Assembly (NCBI RefSeq): GCF_900314615.1
Contig: NZ_OMWA01000029.1
Coordinates: 1 to 29,787 of the forward strand
From: an uncultured Methanobrevibacter sp.
Lineage (GTDB): Archaea; Methanobacteriota; Methanobacteria; Methanobacteriales; Methanobacteriaceae
Direction: 5' to 3'
Length of the DNA: 29,787 nucleotides
This document shows positions 14,085-21,946 of the stretch, piece after piece. The position numbers and the translations under genes are program-made. The first letter of the stretch is position 1. Every line of letters begins with the position of its first letter. The notes beneath the pieces are model-generated. The model was not told where the DNA came from. It worked only from the letters and a program-made list of their open reading frames with translations, and did not search any database.

Positions 14085-15335
14085 CTACATTCTACAAATT
14101 GGTTTTGACAAGTGTCGCCTTGCAGAAACCGGTGTTTCGTAAAACTGAGAATTTTTTAAATTACGAGTGATTATAATAGGAACTTTTTTGTCAGATTCTA
14201 TTTTTCTTCCACATTTTTTGCACTTGAATCCTTTGTTTTTACCGGCTGAAGTCATTCTTTTTCCGCACTCACAAACCGGATTTTTATACTCGACATCATT
14301 AAGCCGGATAACCTGGAATTTTTCAATGTTGAATGTATTCTGCTCACCGATTCCTCCAAATACACGAATCACATCACCTGGACGCAGATGAGAAACAGTA
14401 TTTCTGAAAGTTTTTGTCGGCTCATATGCACCGCATTCAATCTCACCGGATTCATCCCGTATAAAGAAAAACATATGCCCCCCATCAATTATTTTAGGCC
14501 TGTTTTTAACTTCACCTGTGACTTCATAGCAGCCGAACTGTTTCATTGATGCTATATTTTGAGCTTTCTGAATATGCATGTCTGTATGCTGGTTAGTTTT
14601 GAATATGCACCAGTCGGCAACAGGTTCTGAAACTTTAACAATGTCTTTTGCTTTTTTCAATGCCTCAACAGTGTTTGATCTGATTCCATAGAGGACCGGG
14701 CAGGGGGTTTTGGGTTCAATGGCAATGTAGTTTTCCCCATAATCAATATTTTCAAAAGTGTCCGGAAAAGTACTCTTGTCCATTTCATATACAGATTCAT
14801 AATCAATCTGGCGTTTGGTTCCATAATTTTCAGGAATTCTGTATGTCAGCAATTCAAATGTATAATCAGACAACGGCAGACTGATAGCTGCAATTGATCC
14901 GATAATTCCCCTTCCTTTTTTGAATTTGTGAATTTCACAGCCAACTGACTTTCCAAAATCTTCAGCCTCTTCAATTGTGATAAACTCATAAATTGCCCTG
15001 AATGCATAATCCTGCATAGCAGAGGTTATTTCACCTTCATAAAATATTACTCCAGGATTTGTATTGTCACAGTCAAACATTGACAATTTTTCAACTTCCT
15101 CCAGAACAATTTTACGGGCCAAATCAGCTTTATCATCATTTTCTATTTTAAAGCTGACTCCTCCGTTTCCTCTTGTTTTGAATCTGGCAAAGGGATTCAA
15201 TCTGATTAACCTCGGATAGTCCAAAAGTTCAATTCCATTTTCCTCAAGTCTGTTTATGATTTGACTGGCCAGAAACGTTGTACACATCCCATCGGGAGAG
15301 TCAGTGTCATCTATTCCAATATGTAAAACATTAAT
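14085..15335 (-). CDS. tiaS: tRNA(Ile2) 2-agmatinylcytidine synthetase TiaS (ATT start)
   Basis: TiaS joins agmatine to C34 of tRNA(Ile2) so that the anticodon reads AUA; it is essential in archaea. The protein shows HIGIDDTDSPDGMCTTFLA at the N-terminus (the family's ATP-binding motif), YPRLIRLNPFARFKTRGNGGVSFK, an OB-fold (TGEVKNRPKIIDGGHMFFFI) and a C-terminal zinc ribbon (CECGKRM...CKKCGRK). The IGIDDTDS motif lies upstream of the first ATG (15287) and is preceded in frame by a TAA at 15336-15338 with no ATG, GTG or TTG between. The only well-placed initiator is ATT at 15335-15333, four bases after AAGGTGAT (15340-15347). This gives 416 residues, the normal length, beginning M(I)NVLHIGIDDTDS. 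Confidence 0.92.
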   Translation of the reverse strand: MNVLHIGIDDTDSPDGMCTTFLASQIINRLEENGIELLDYPRLIRLNPFARFKTRGNGGVSFKIENDDKADLARKIVLEEVEKLSMFDCDNTNPGVIFYEGEITSAMQDYAFRAIYEFITIEEAEDFGKSVGCEIHKFKKGRGIIGSIAAISLPLSDYTFELLTYRIPENYGTKRQIDYESVYEMDKSTFPDTFENIDYGENYIAIEPKTPCPVLYGIRSNTVEALKKAKDIVKVSEPVADWCIFKTNQHTDMHIQKAQNIASMKQFGCYEVTGEVKNRPKIIDGGHMFFFIRDESGEIECGAYEPTKTFRNTVSHLRPGDVIRVFGGIGEQNTFNIEKFQVIRLNDVEYKNPVCECGKRMTSAGKNKGFKCKKCGRKIESDKKVPIIITRNLKNSQFYETPVSARRHLSKPICRM

Positions 15336-15339
15336 TTAA

Positions 15340-15347
15340 ATCACCTT
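15340..15347 (-). promoter_or_regulatory. Shine-Dalgarno deciding the tiaS start
   Basis: Minus strand AAGGTGAT, a near-perfect complement to the archaeal 16S tail, four bases before the in-frame ATT at 15335-15333. The next conventional start codon is 52 bases beyond it, after the conserved IDDTDS motif. Confidence 0.75.
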
Positions 15348-15348
15348 A

Positions 15349-15385
15349 AATATATAAGATATTAGAGTTATAACAATATATAGTT
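15349..15385. promoter_or_regulatory. Divergent promoter region tiaS / HTH regulator
   Basis: Two TATA-like elements lie back to back: TATATAAGATATT (15350-15362), correctly placed for the plus-strand regulator gene, and minus-strand CTATATATTGTT (about 15372-15383), correctly placed for tiaS with a short leader holding AAGGTGAT. Assignments are by spacing only. Confidence 0.4.
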
Positions 15386-15404
15386 TAATTGAAGAGGTAA
15401 TTCA

Positions 15405-16337
15405 ATGTTTACTCGTGGAAACTTGTTACAGCAAATAGAACAACTACTGAAATCCCAAGGTTATAAGACCTCCGACATATACGAGCAGGGATCATTTGAC
15501 CTGGTAGCAAGAAAAAATCTGCTGATATTGCTTTTAAAAACTTTTTTAAACATTGACAGCATTAACGAACATAATGCCCATGAAATGAAACAGCTGGCCA
15601 ATATCTTTCTAGCTTCACCCATAATCATTGGAGAAAAGTCAAGAAACGGAATTCTCGAAGAAGGAGTAATCTATGAAAGATATGACATTCCAACAATCAC
15701 TTTTGATACATTTAAAAACATGATTGTCTATAATGAATATCCGGAGATTTTGGCTGACCGTGGAGGATATTTCGTTAAAATAGACGGCAATGTTATAAAG
15801 CAGTACCGTGAAGAGTATTCAATGTCTTTAAAGGATTTAGCTAATTTAGCTCATGTTTCTCGTGCTACAATGTACAAATATGAAAACGGCATTGTCCGTG
15901 CAAATACTGAAACTGCAATGATTCTGGAAGAAATACTGAATACAAAAGTAACCTTAGACATTGATTTGTTGAAACAGCCTCAAAACGACAATATCAAATA
16001 TAGTGATGACGTTAATGACTTATCAAAATTAGGATATGGAGTCTTATCTACAAATAAAAGTCCATTTGATGCTGTTGCTAAAATGAAAAGTTCGGATAAT
16101 GATTCTCCTTTACTGACAAATGTTGAAAAAAACCGAACCGAAAAAACTTTAAAAAGAATGGCAATACCTTTAAAGGACTTGTCTATGGTTACAACATCTG
16201 AACCGGTTTTTATAATTAATAATGAAAAAATTAAAGAATCCATAGGTACAATTCCTGTGATAAAATCATGGGAGTTAAAGGAATTTGAAGATTCAAAAGA
16301 ATTACTTAAAATGATTAAAGAGAGAAAAGAAAATTAG
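15405..16337 (+). CDS. Archaeal Cro/C1-type HTH transcriptional regulator
   Basis: A 310-residue protein of the archaeal 'putative HTH-type transcriptional regulatory protein' family. Residues 1-125 form an alpha/beta domain (GYKTSDIYEQGSFDLVARKNLLILLLKTFLNID) reminiscent of a nuclease-like fold; residues ~131-182 are a Cro/C1 helix-turn-helix (IKQYREEYSMSLKDLANLAH-VSRATMYKYENG); the rest is a variable domain. GAGGTAA lies before the ATG. Transcribed divergently from tiaS; downstream, with 9 bp between, is a Cys-rich gene. DNA target not known; I see no repeated palindrome in its own promoter. Confidence 0.85.
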   Translation: MFTRGNLLQQIEQLLKSQGYKTSDIYEQGSFDLVARKNLLILLLKTFLNIDSINEHNAHEMKQLANIFLASPIIIGEKSRNGILEEGVIYERYDIPTITFDTFKNMIVYNEYPEILADRGGYFVKIDGNVIKQYREEYSMSLKDLANLAHVSRATMYKYENGIVRANTETAMILEEILNTKVTLDIDLLKQPQNDNIKYSDDVNDLSKLGYGVLSTNKSPFDAVAKMKSSDNDSPLLTNVEKNRTEKTLKRMAIPLKDLSMVTTSEPVFIINNEKIKESIGTIPVIKSWELKEFEDSKELLKMIKERKEN

Positions 16338-16346
16338 AGTGGTAAA

Positions 16347-16733
16347 ATGGAAAACTTACAGATTACAGATATGGAAAATCATCCGATAAAATGGGTTTGC
16401 AATTATAAAGGACAGAGAGCTATTGGAATATGTGGAAAAACACAGAAAATTGCAATGTTTGCATCTGATGAAAGAGTGTCAAGAATCCTTGACGATATCG
16501 TGATAGGAACTGATGAAGAACAGGAAGGATACGGCTGTGAAGAAAAAAACAGATGCTGCAATTTTGAATGTGACTTATGTGAAATTTCACCAAGACAGTA
16601 CCTTCAAATCACAGGCAAAAAACCGTCAAATAAAAATATTAAAGATTTGATAAACGGATTGGCTGATTTGAACAAGACTTTAAAAGAAGACGGATTTATT
16701 CCTTTTGAAGAATACGAAGTAGTTAAACTTTAG
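16347..16733 (+). CDS. Cys-rich protein of unknown function, possible metal or Fe-S binding
   Basis: A 128-residue protein, family not recognised. Cysteines lie at 18, 29, 64, 70, 71, 75 and 78; the tight group YGCEEKNRCCNFECDLCEIS (62-81) looks like a zinc or iron-sulfur site. There is no membrane helix. It starts 9 bp after the HTH gene stop with GAGTGGT before the ATG, so it is cotranscribed with the regulator and may work with it, for example as a metal- or redox-sensing partner (inference). The stop overlaps the 3' end of the convergent TIM-barrel gene by 4 bp (16730-16733). Confidence 0.75.
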   Translation: MENLQITDMENHPIKWVCNYKGQRAIGICGKTQKIAMFASDERVSRILDDIVIGTDEEQEGYGCEEKNRCCNFECDLCEISPRQYLQITGKKPSNKNIKDLINGLADLNKTLKEDGFIPFEEYEVVKL

Positions 16734-17524
16734 AATTCTTTTAAAAGTGAAAAATCCTGCCTAGCTTCTTCAACCTTTGCAACGCCAACAGTAATCAAAT
16801 CAATGTAATCTATATTTTTGAAAAATGTAAAAGCTTCTTTAGGCTGCAGAACACCGGCAGCCAATATTCTGGAGGCTATAACTTTTTTATTCAAACCAAG
16901 CAATTTCTGTTTAAATCCTTCCCTTTGAGATTCATTAAATGCGGAAATATCCATCATATATGAAATTGAATTGAATGGAATCATGTAAAAGTCAAACAGA
17001 TCCAAATCGAGATTTTCACGAATCATATCCGTAGTTTTGGATGGAAATGCAGTAATCAGTCCTGAAAGTGAACCAGTATTGTTGATTTCGGATAAAATTT
17101 TGGAAGTCAGCTTCCAGTCATAACCGTCAACAATAAATTCATCAACAAGCATTAAGGGACAGTCATAATCGGAAAAAAGCTCAATATCCTCATCCCAGTC
17201 GACTTCTTTTGCAACTTCATAATTGGGATTTAAATAATCAACATCTGATCTTCCAACAGTAGCAATTACTTTCATTTTGCAGTCCTGTTCTGCTGCAATA
17301 TCATATGCTTCAAGCAGATTGCTGTCATTAATTAAATTGATAGCCCTAACACCCTGATTATATGATTCGACAATAACATCAGATATATTTTGAGGACTGT
17401 CATATAAATCAAGCTGATATAGCCTGGAGCGATGCCCAAAATAAGGCTCCGCCATGAACGGCCCAAAACCTAAGATTGTTTGCGGAATTGATTTGCCTTT
17501 GAATTCTAACTCGTCAAGATAAAT
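16730..17524 (-). CDS. TIM-barrel protein, aldo/keto-reductase-like (probable ATT start)
   Basis: Function unknown. Alternating strands and helices (GVRAINLIND, CKMKVIATVG, CPLMLVDEF, SLSGLITAF, FDFYMIPFN, KVIASRILAAG, YIDLITVGVA) read as a TIM barrel. From the first ATG (17455) the protein starts at MAEPYFGHRSRLYQLD, but the open frame runs upstream with plausible residues, YLDELEFKGKSIPQTILGFGPF, a beta-hairpin and first-strand pattern seen at the start of aldo/keto reductase-type barrels. No ATG, GTG or TTG is present there. GAGGTGAT (17528-17535) overlaps the UPF0145 stop and precedes in-frame ATT at 17527 and 17524; 17524 has the better spacing (264 aa). Cotranscribed with the upstream UPF0145 gene. 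Confidence 0.7.
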   Translation of the reverse strand: MYLDELEFKGKSIPQTILGFGPFMAEPYFGHRSRLYQLDLYDSPQNISDVIVESYNQGVRAINLINDSNLLEAYDIAAEQDCKMKVIATVGRSDVDYLNPNYEVAKEVDWDEDIELFSDYDCPLMLVDEFIVDGYDWKLTSKILSEINNTGSLSGLITAFPSKTTDMIRENLDLDLFDFYMIPFNSISYMMDISAFNESQREGFKQKLLGLNKKVIASRILAAGVLQPKEAFTFFKNIDYIDLITVGVAKVEEARQDFSLLKEF

Positions 17525-17533
17525 AATATCACC

Positions 17534-17872
17534 TCATTCCTTCTCAACGACAACAGCAGTTCCGTATACTAAAATCTCCTGCATTACATCGGAAATTTCA
17601 TTTGAATCAAATCGGATAGCTACAATACCGTTTGCACCCAATTCTTTTGCATGCTCGATTGCTCTTTTTAAAGCTTCATCCCTTGACTCTTCCATCATGG
17701 TTACATACTGTTTGATTTCTCCGCCAAAAATGGATTTGATGCCCGCACCTATTTGACCACCTGCACCTCTGCTTCTGACAGTTAAACCGTAAATAAATCC
17801 TTTTGTTTCTAATATTTTAAATCCGGGAATATCATTTGCAGTAGAAATCGCAAATTCTTCTATAGATACCAT
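17534..17872 (-). CDS. UPF0145 (YbjQ-type) protein
   Basis: A 112-residue protein of the UPF0145/YbjQ family, which forms pentamers and is sometimes labelled 'heavy-metal-binding', without firm function. Features: TANDIPGFKILETKGFIYGLTVRSRGAGGQIGAGIKSIFGGEIKQYV and MMEESRDEALKRAIEHAKELGANGIVAIRFDSN, both typical. The start MVSIEEFAIST is taken at 17872, with AGGAG placed 8 bases upstream; an earlier in-frame start (17917) would lie inside the palindrome of the promoter. The stop is followed at once by the ribosome-binding site of the TIM-barrel gene. Confidence 0.88.
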   Translation of the reverse strand: MVSIEEFAISTANDIPGFKILETKGFIYGLTVRSRGAGGQIGAGIKSIFGGEIKQYVTMMEESRDEALKRAIEHAKELGANGIVAIRFDSNEISDVMQEILVYGTAVVVEKE

Positions 17873-17894
17873 AATTATTTCTCCTAACTTTTTA

Positions 17895-17921
17895 AGTAAT
17901 GATTTTAAAGTAATCATTACT
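17895..17921. promoter_or_regulatory. 27-bp perfect palindromic operator candidate
   Basis: AGTAATGAT and ATCATTACT are perfect 9-bp inverted arms around a 9-bp centre (TTTTAAAGT on the inner side). The site lies 23-49 bases upstream of the UPF0145 start, just downstream of a TATA-like TATTTAAATATTTT (17924-17937), so it would cover the transcription start: the classical place for an archaeal repressor. An RNA hairpin in the leader is the alternative. Confidence 0.55.
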
Positions 17922-18066
17922 GCTATTTAAATATTTTAAACCACCTTATAAAAATATGTTATTTTTTAAAGAATTATTTAAATTATAAATATAATAAAAA
18001 ATAAAATTTTAAGTAATATTTATTATTAAATATTCAATTTAAAATTTACAATATTATGGTGAAAAT

Positions 18067-19638
18067 ATGAAAGTACTCGTTGCTGATTCAATTAATGAAA
18101 AGGGTATTGAAAATTTAAGGGAAGTTGCTGAAGTTGTTGTAGACACCAGCATTACTCCTGAAGAATTAGCAAATACCATTCACGAATACGATGGAATCAT
18201 CGTAAGAAGTCGGACAAAATTAACTGCAGACATTATTAAAAAAGCAGACAACATGAAAATTATTGCAAGAGCTGGTGTTGGTGTAGATAACATCGATTTA
18301 GATGCAGCTACCGAAAAAGGTATCATGGTAGTCAATTCACCGGAATCCACTTCAGTTACTGTTGCGGAACACACTATGGGATTAATCTTAAGCATGGCTC
18401 GTAAAATTTCCATTGCAGACAAATCAGTTAAAGAAGGCAAATGGGAAAAGAAAAACTTTATGGGTGTTGAGCTAAGGAACAAAACTCTCGGTGTAATCGG
18501 TATGGGAAGAATCGGATCCCAAGTAGTCAACAGATGCAAAGCTTTTGGTATGGATGCAATGGCATACGACCCATACTTACCTGAAGAAGTCGCAAAACAA
18601 ATGGGTGTAGATTTAACCGACTTGGATACCGTGCTTAAAAATTCTGACTTTATTACAATCCACGTCCCACTTACTCCTGAAACCAAACATTCAATTTCAG
18701 CTGAACAGTTTGAAATCATGAAAGATGGTGCTTACATTGTAAACTGTGCACGTGGTGGAATCATTGATGAAGAAGCATTATACGATGCTTTAGTAAATAA
18801 TAAAATAGGTGGAGCCGCTTTAGACGTATATGAAGAAGAGCCTCCTAAAGATTCAAAATTATTCGAACTAGATAACATTGTATTAACTCCTCACATTGCA
18901 GCTTCAACCAAAGAAGCTCAAAGAGATGCTGCTATTATTGTAGCTGATGAAATTATCGATTTGGCCAAAGGTAAAAACCCTAGAAATGTTTTAAACATGC
19001 CTAGAATCGACAATAACACTTACCAGGAAGTAGCACCTTACATAGAATTATGTGAAAAATTAGGTAGTTTCATCTCCCAGGGAGTAAACGGTAAAATTAA
19101 AGAAATTGAAATTATTTACAGCGGTGAATTAGCTGAAATCGATAACCTTGAAATATTAACAAGAACTGTTATTCAGGGAGCTGTTAATCCGTTCTTAAGT
19201 TCTCCTGTAAATGCAGTTAATGCAGCTCTCGTTGCAAAAGACAGAGGAATCAGCATTACTGAAGGAAGAAAAAATAAAGCAAAAGGCTATGAATCATTAA
19301 TTAAAGTTATTGCAAAAAGTTCAGATGACGTATTCTCCGCTGAAGGTACCCATCTTCACGAAGCAAGAATTTTAAAAGTAAATGATTACTGGGTCGACGT
19401 TATTCCTGAAGGACACATGTTCATTGCAAAATACGAAGATGTTCCTGGAAGTATCGGTAAAATTGGTACAAAATTAGGAGAACATAACGTAAACATCGGA
19501 ATTATGCAAGTCGGAAGAGATGAAAAAGGCGGAAGAGCCATCATGGTTCTGACTTTAGATAAAGAAATTCCAAAAGATGTTATTAAAGAAATCCAAGCTT
19601 TAGACAATGTCTATGAAGCTAACGGATTAGAATTATAA
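18067..19638 (+). CDS. serA: D-3-phosphoglycerate dehydrogenase
   Basis: First step of serine synthesis: oxidises 3-phosphoglycerate with NAD+. The 523-residue protein has the long form architecture: substrate domain, nucleotide-binding domain (GVIGMGRIGSQV around residues 143-154; ARAGVGVDNIDLDAA; NCARGGIIDEEAL with catalytic Arg; the Glu of DVYEEEPP; LTPHIAAST with catalytic His), an intervening domain, and a C-terminal ACT domain (DVPGSIGKIGTKLGEHNVNIGIMQVGR) for serine feedback. GGTGA lies six bases before the ATG. It stands alone with its own promoter and a terminator after it. The 150-bp gap upstream to the divergent UPF0145 gene is very AT-rich and contains TTATTATTAAATATT (about 18020-18036) as possible TATA. 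Confidence 0.97.
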   Translation: MKVLVADSINEKGIENLREVAEVVVDTSITPEELANTIHEYDGIIVRSRTKLTADIIKKADNMKIIARAGVGVDNIDLDAATEKGIMVVNSPESTSVTVAEHTMGLILSMARKISIADKSVKEGKWEKKNFMGVELRNKTLGVIGMGRIGSQVVNRCKAFGMDAMAYDPYLPEEVAKQMGVDLTDLDTVLKNSDFITIHVPLTPETKHSISAEQFEIMKDGAYIVNCARGGIIDEEALYDALVNNKIGGAALDVYEEEPPKDSKLFELDNIVLTPHIAASTKEAQRDAAIIVADEIIDLAKGKNPRNVLNMPRIDNNTYQEVAPYIELCEKLGSFISQGVNGKIKEIEIIYSGELAEIDNLEILTRTVIQGAVNPFLSSPVNAVNAALVAKDRGISITEGRKNKAKGYESLIKVIAKSSDDVFSAEGTHLHEARILKVNDYWVDVIPEGHMFIAKYEDVPGSIGKIGTKLGEHNVNIGIMQVGRDEKGGRAIMVLTLDKEIPKDVIKEIQALDNVYEANGLEL

Positions 19639-19685
19639 AAAACAATTTTCACCAATATTGTTTTTTATTTTATTTATTTTTTTAA
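19637..19685 (+). terminator. Terminator after serA
   Basis: AAAAAACAAT and ATTGTTTTTT form a 10-bp inverted repeat (19637-19646 and 19657-19666), followed by further T-runs to 19682. Confidence 0.6.
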
Positions 19686-19691
19686 GCAAAA

Positions 19692-20390
19692 TCAGTCTTT
19701 AAAGTTTCTAGAAACTTTTTTTACAGTCCCATCAGGATTAAGCTCTATTTTTATAACCTGATTTGGCATTTGAGTTTTTGATATAACATTAATCTGGTTT
19801 CGTCTTTCAAATTCTTCATAATGATTGATTCTTTCTTCCTCATCGTCAAGGTGTTTGAAGAATTCATCATCATCTTCATCGAAAAATCCAGGTTTGAATT
19901 CGTCATCATCTGTAACTACATCGCTTTCATCAAAAAAATCATCAGGATTGTTGTCAAGCAGATATCCGTAGTCCCCTACACTATATTCAGCAGACTGGCC
20001 GTAACGGTCATAGGCCCTGAAGGTTTCAAGTGAATAAGGAAGACATACTATCATATGAAAATAACCATGTCGGGAAAATGTTGTTAAATCAGCATCTGAC
20101 GGCATTGCGCTTGGACCTGGGTGTGAGTGAACAGATCCGAAATATTTTGTATTCATAGGAATCAGTTCGTTGTGAATAACTGCTCCTGTTTCACATGTTT
20201 CACCAGGCAGAAAAATCAGACTGGTAATGTAGAGAACTTTATCTTTAATTTCACCGTCAAAGAATGCCAGAAACTCATTGGGATAAGACTTTTTTGCATA
20301 ATAAATTACTGATTCCAAAACTTCCCTGTCTACCCTGACTTCGTTAAATTCCTCATCATTATTTCCAAACAGTTTTGACATGAATCCCAT
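19692..20390 (-). CDS. JAMM/MPN-domain metalloprotease
   Basis: A 232-residue protein with a JAMM zinc-protease signature, H-x-H-x7-S-x2-D at residues 88-101 (HSHPGPSAMPSDAD), and an upstream acidic residue Glu39 (YPNEFLAFF). Archaeal members remove ubiquitin-like SAMP tags or similar conjugates. The catalytic domain ends near residue 135; then comes a very acidic stretch (PDDFFDESDVVTDDDEFKPG, DEDDDEFFKHLDDEEE) and a basic end. The acidic tail is not part of the fold and may guide substrate or partner binding. It follows thg1 by 4 bp, with GGTGATT as ribosome site. Confidence 0.85.
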   Translation of the reverse strand: MGFMSKLFGNNDEEFNEVRVDREVLESVIYYAKKSYPNEFLAFFDGEIKDKVLYITSLIFLPGETCETGAVIHNELIPMNTKYFGSVHSHPGPSAMPSDADLTTFSRHGYFHMIVCLPYSLETFRAYDRYGQSAEYSVGDYGYLLDNNPDDFFDESDVVTDDDEFKPGFFDEDDDEFFKHLDDEEERINHYEEFERRNQINVISKTQMPNQVIKIELNPDGTVKKVSRNFKD

Positions 20391-20394
20391 TCAA

Positions 20395-21108
20395 TCACCT
20401 TAACTTTTTGAAGAACTTTTCAGAAAATATCGGAAGTTCCCAGTCCTTATAGATATAGCTTCTGTAGGAAGTCTGATTTTTATTTTCTTTTTTGTTGAAA
20501 CCTACTATTTTTTTATTTTTCCTGTATATTCCAATTCCTCTTTTTTTATAAATTTCAACATCATTTAAGTTAATGCCATTTTCGAACAATAATTCATTAA
20601 TGTCACTTAAATTCATGCCTTTTATGATGTCGTTTGCTTCAGTATTTGAATACTTTGATTTGAGGTATGAAATGCCATGTGAGTTGACACAGTTTCTCCA
20701 GCACTCATCCTGCCTCCATCTGAAATAGCTCAATATATCCCCATCTGAAATTGGAATAATCCTCGAATCAAATGAAGGAGGCTTTTTGAATTGAGTATCA
20801 TAATGCATAACAAAGGAACTGGCCGTAAAACTCGCAATAACAGAATCAAGTTTTTCAATTCTGCCGTCAAAAGGAACCTTATCAAAAAGCAAGCTTATTT
20901 CATCTGAAAAAGTATAAACGAATATGGGTGAAAACTCTTCAAACAAATCTCTGCAAACTTCACAGATGACATTATAGAAATTTTCATCATATGGTTTGAC
21001 CAGATTTAAATCACGAGCTAGGGAATGAAAACTTCTCCCATCCAATCGCATAATGATTTTAGAGTTTTTGGGAACTCTTAAAGATGAATAAACTTCAAAT
21101 TCTTTCAT
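20395..21108 (-). CDS. thg1: tRNA(His) guanylyltransferase (Thg1-like)
   Basis: Adds the G-1 identity nucleotide to tRNA(His) or repairs 5' ends in the 3'-5' direction. In the 237-residue protein the metal-binding Asp23 lies in MRLDGRSFHSL (20-30) and the second acidic pair in YTFSDEISLLF (Asp69, Glu70), the palm-like active site of the family. Further family segments follow (SVIASFTASSFVMHY; FRWRQDECWRNCVNSHG). Length and motifs are normal. It starts on the base after the nadX stop, with GTAGGA close before the ATG; nadX, thg1 and the JAMM gene appear to be one transcript. Confidence 0.93.
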   Translation of the reverse strand: MKEFEVYSSLRVPKNSKIIMRLDGRSFHSLARDLNLVKPYDENFYNVICEVCRDLFEEFSPIFVYTFSDEISLLFDKVPFDGRIEKLDSVIASFTASSFVMHYDTQFKKPPSFDSRIIPISDGDILSYFRWRQDECWRNCVNSHGISYLKSKYSNTEANDIIKGMNLSDINELLFENGINLNDVEIYKKRGIGIYRKNKKIVGFNKKENKNQTSYRSYIYKDWELPIFSEKFFKKLR

Positions 21109-21873
21109 TTACATTCCTACACTGATTGTTTCATTGAAACTTTTAAGCAATCTGATTGCAGAAAGTGCTGCAAGCATGCTTGTTTTCGGATTGGCAGCAC
21201 ACGGATAATTCATAGTAGTGGTTTTAAACTCACCGAAGTCTCCTTTTGCAGTAATTTCATGAACATTTCTGTCAACTTTAGGATCCACAATTATCTTAAC
21301 ATCAATATCCCTGTTGCATGCCATACTTATTGTTGCTGCAACATTGATGTTTAAAGGGAACTCCTTGACTGCTTCTGAAGCCTTTCCTTCAAATAATATT
21401 TCCTCTTTATCAATATCTTTCCCAAGAGATTTTGGGGATTTACGGGTTACGAGATTTACTTCTTTAAGTCCGAATTTAGCTACAGCTTTAATTCCGTCCA
21501 GCCCCACAACAGCACCTGACGGCAAATGAATTTTAGCACCGTTTTCCTTGGCAATTTTTAAAACATCATTGTAAAAGTCCATGTCCATAAATGCACCAAT
21601 GCTCATTACAATCATGTCTTTGCCTTTCATCAATACTTTAGGCGCCAGTTGCTTGACTGAATCAGGTGATGCACATTCGAGGACCAGATCTACATTATCC
21701 ACCATATCATCAAAGTCAAGTGCGGCTACTCCTCCGGCCAGACTTGCCAGATTTTCAGCCCTTTCAATATCCTTATCAAAAAAGTATGCAATATCAATGC
21801 CGTTTTCTTCAGGAACTATGCTGGTTGTTATAATATTAGCTATAGCTCCACATCCTATAATACCTACTTTCAT
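21109..21873 (-). CDS. nadX: L-aspartate dehydrogenase
   Basis: Makes iminoaspartate from aspartate for NAD synthesis, replacing aspartate oxidase under anaerobic conditions. The 254-residue protein has the Rossmann motif VGIIGCGAIANII (3-15), an early acidic residue after the second strand (FFDKDIERA), VLECASPDSVKQLAP, and the substrate-site segment LPSGAVVGLDGIKA. The C-terminal domain ends with NYPCAANPKTSMLAALSAIRLL, typical of the family. AGTGAT precedes the ATG. First gene of a nadX-thg1-JAMM run. Confidence 0.93.
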   Translation of the reverse strand: MKVGIIGCGAIANIITTSIVPEENGIDIAYFFDKDIERAENLASLAGGVAALDFDDMVDNVDLVLECASPDSVKQLAPKVLMKGKDMIVMSIGAFMDMDFYNDVLKIAKENGAKIHLPSGAVVGLDGIKAVAKFGLKEVNLVTRKSPKSLGKDIDKEEILFEGKASEAVKEFPLNINVAATISMACNRDIDVKIIVDPKVDRNVHEITAKGDFGEFKTTTMNYPCAANPKTSMLAALSAIRLLKSFNETISVGM

Positions 21874-21901
21874 AGTATCACTAAAATAAGTTAATTAAAT
21901 T

Positions 21902-21946
21902 GAATAAAAATAAAAAAAGAATTTAAAAGATTATTTCTAATCTTTT
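21902..21946 (-). terminator. Terminator after the PRC-barrel gene
   Basis: AAAAGATT (21925-21932) and AATCTTTT (21939-21946) form a perfect 8-bp stem with a 6-base loop at the stop codon; on the minus strand a TTCTTTTTTTATTTTTATT tract follows. Confidence 0.6.

Noticed and set aside
14085..15287. TiaS as an N-terminally truncated enzyme starting at ATG 15287
   Set aside because: The missing family motif IGIDDTDS is present in frame directly upstream with a strong Shine-Dalgarno, so the gene is complete.
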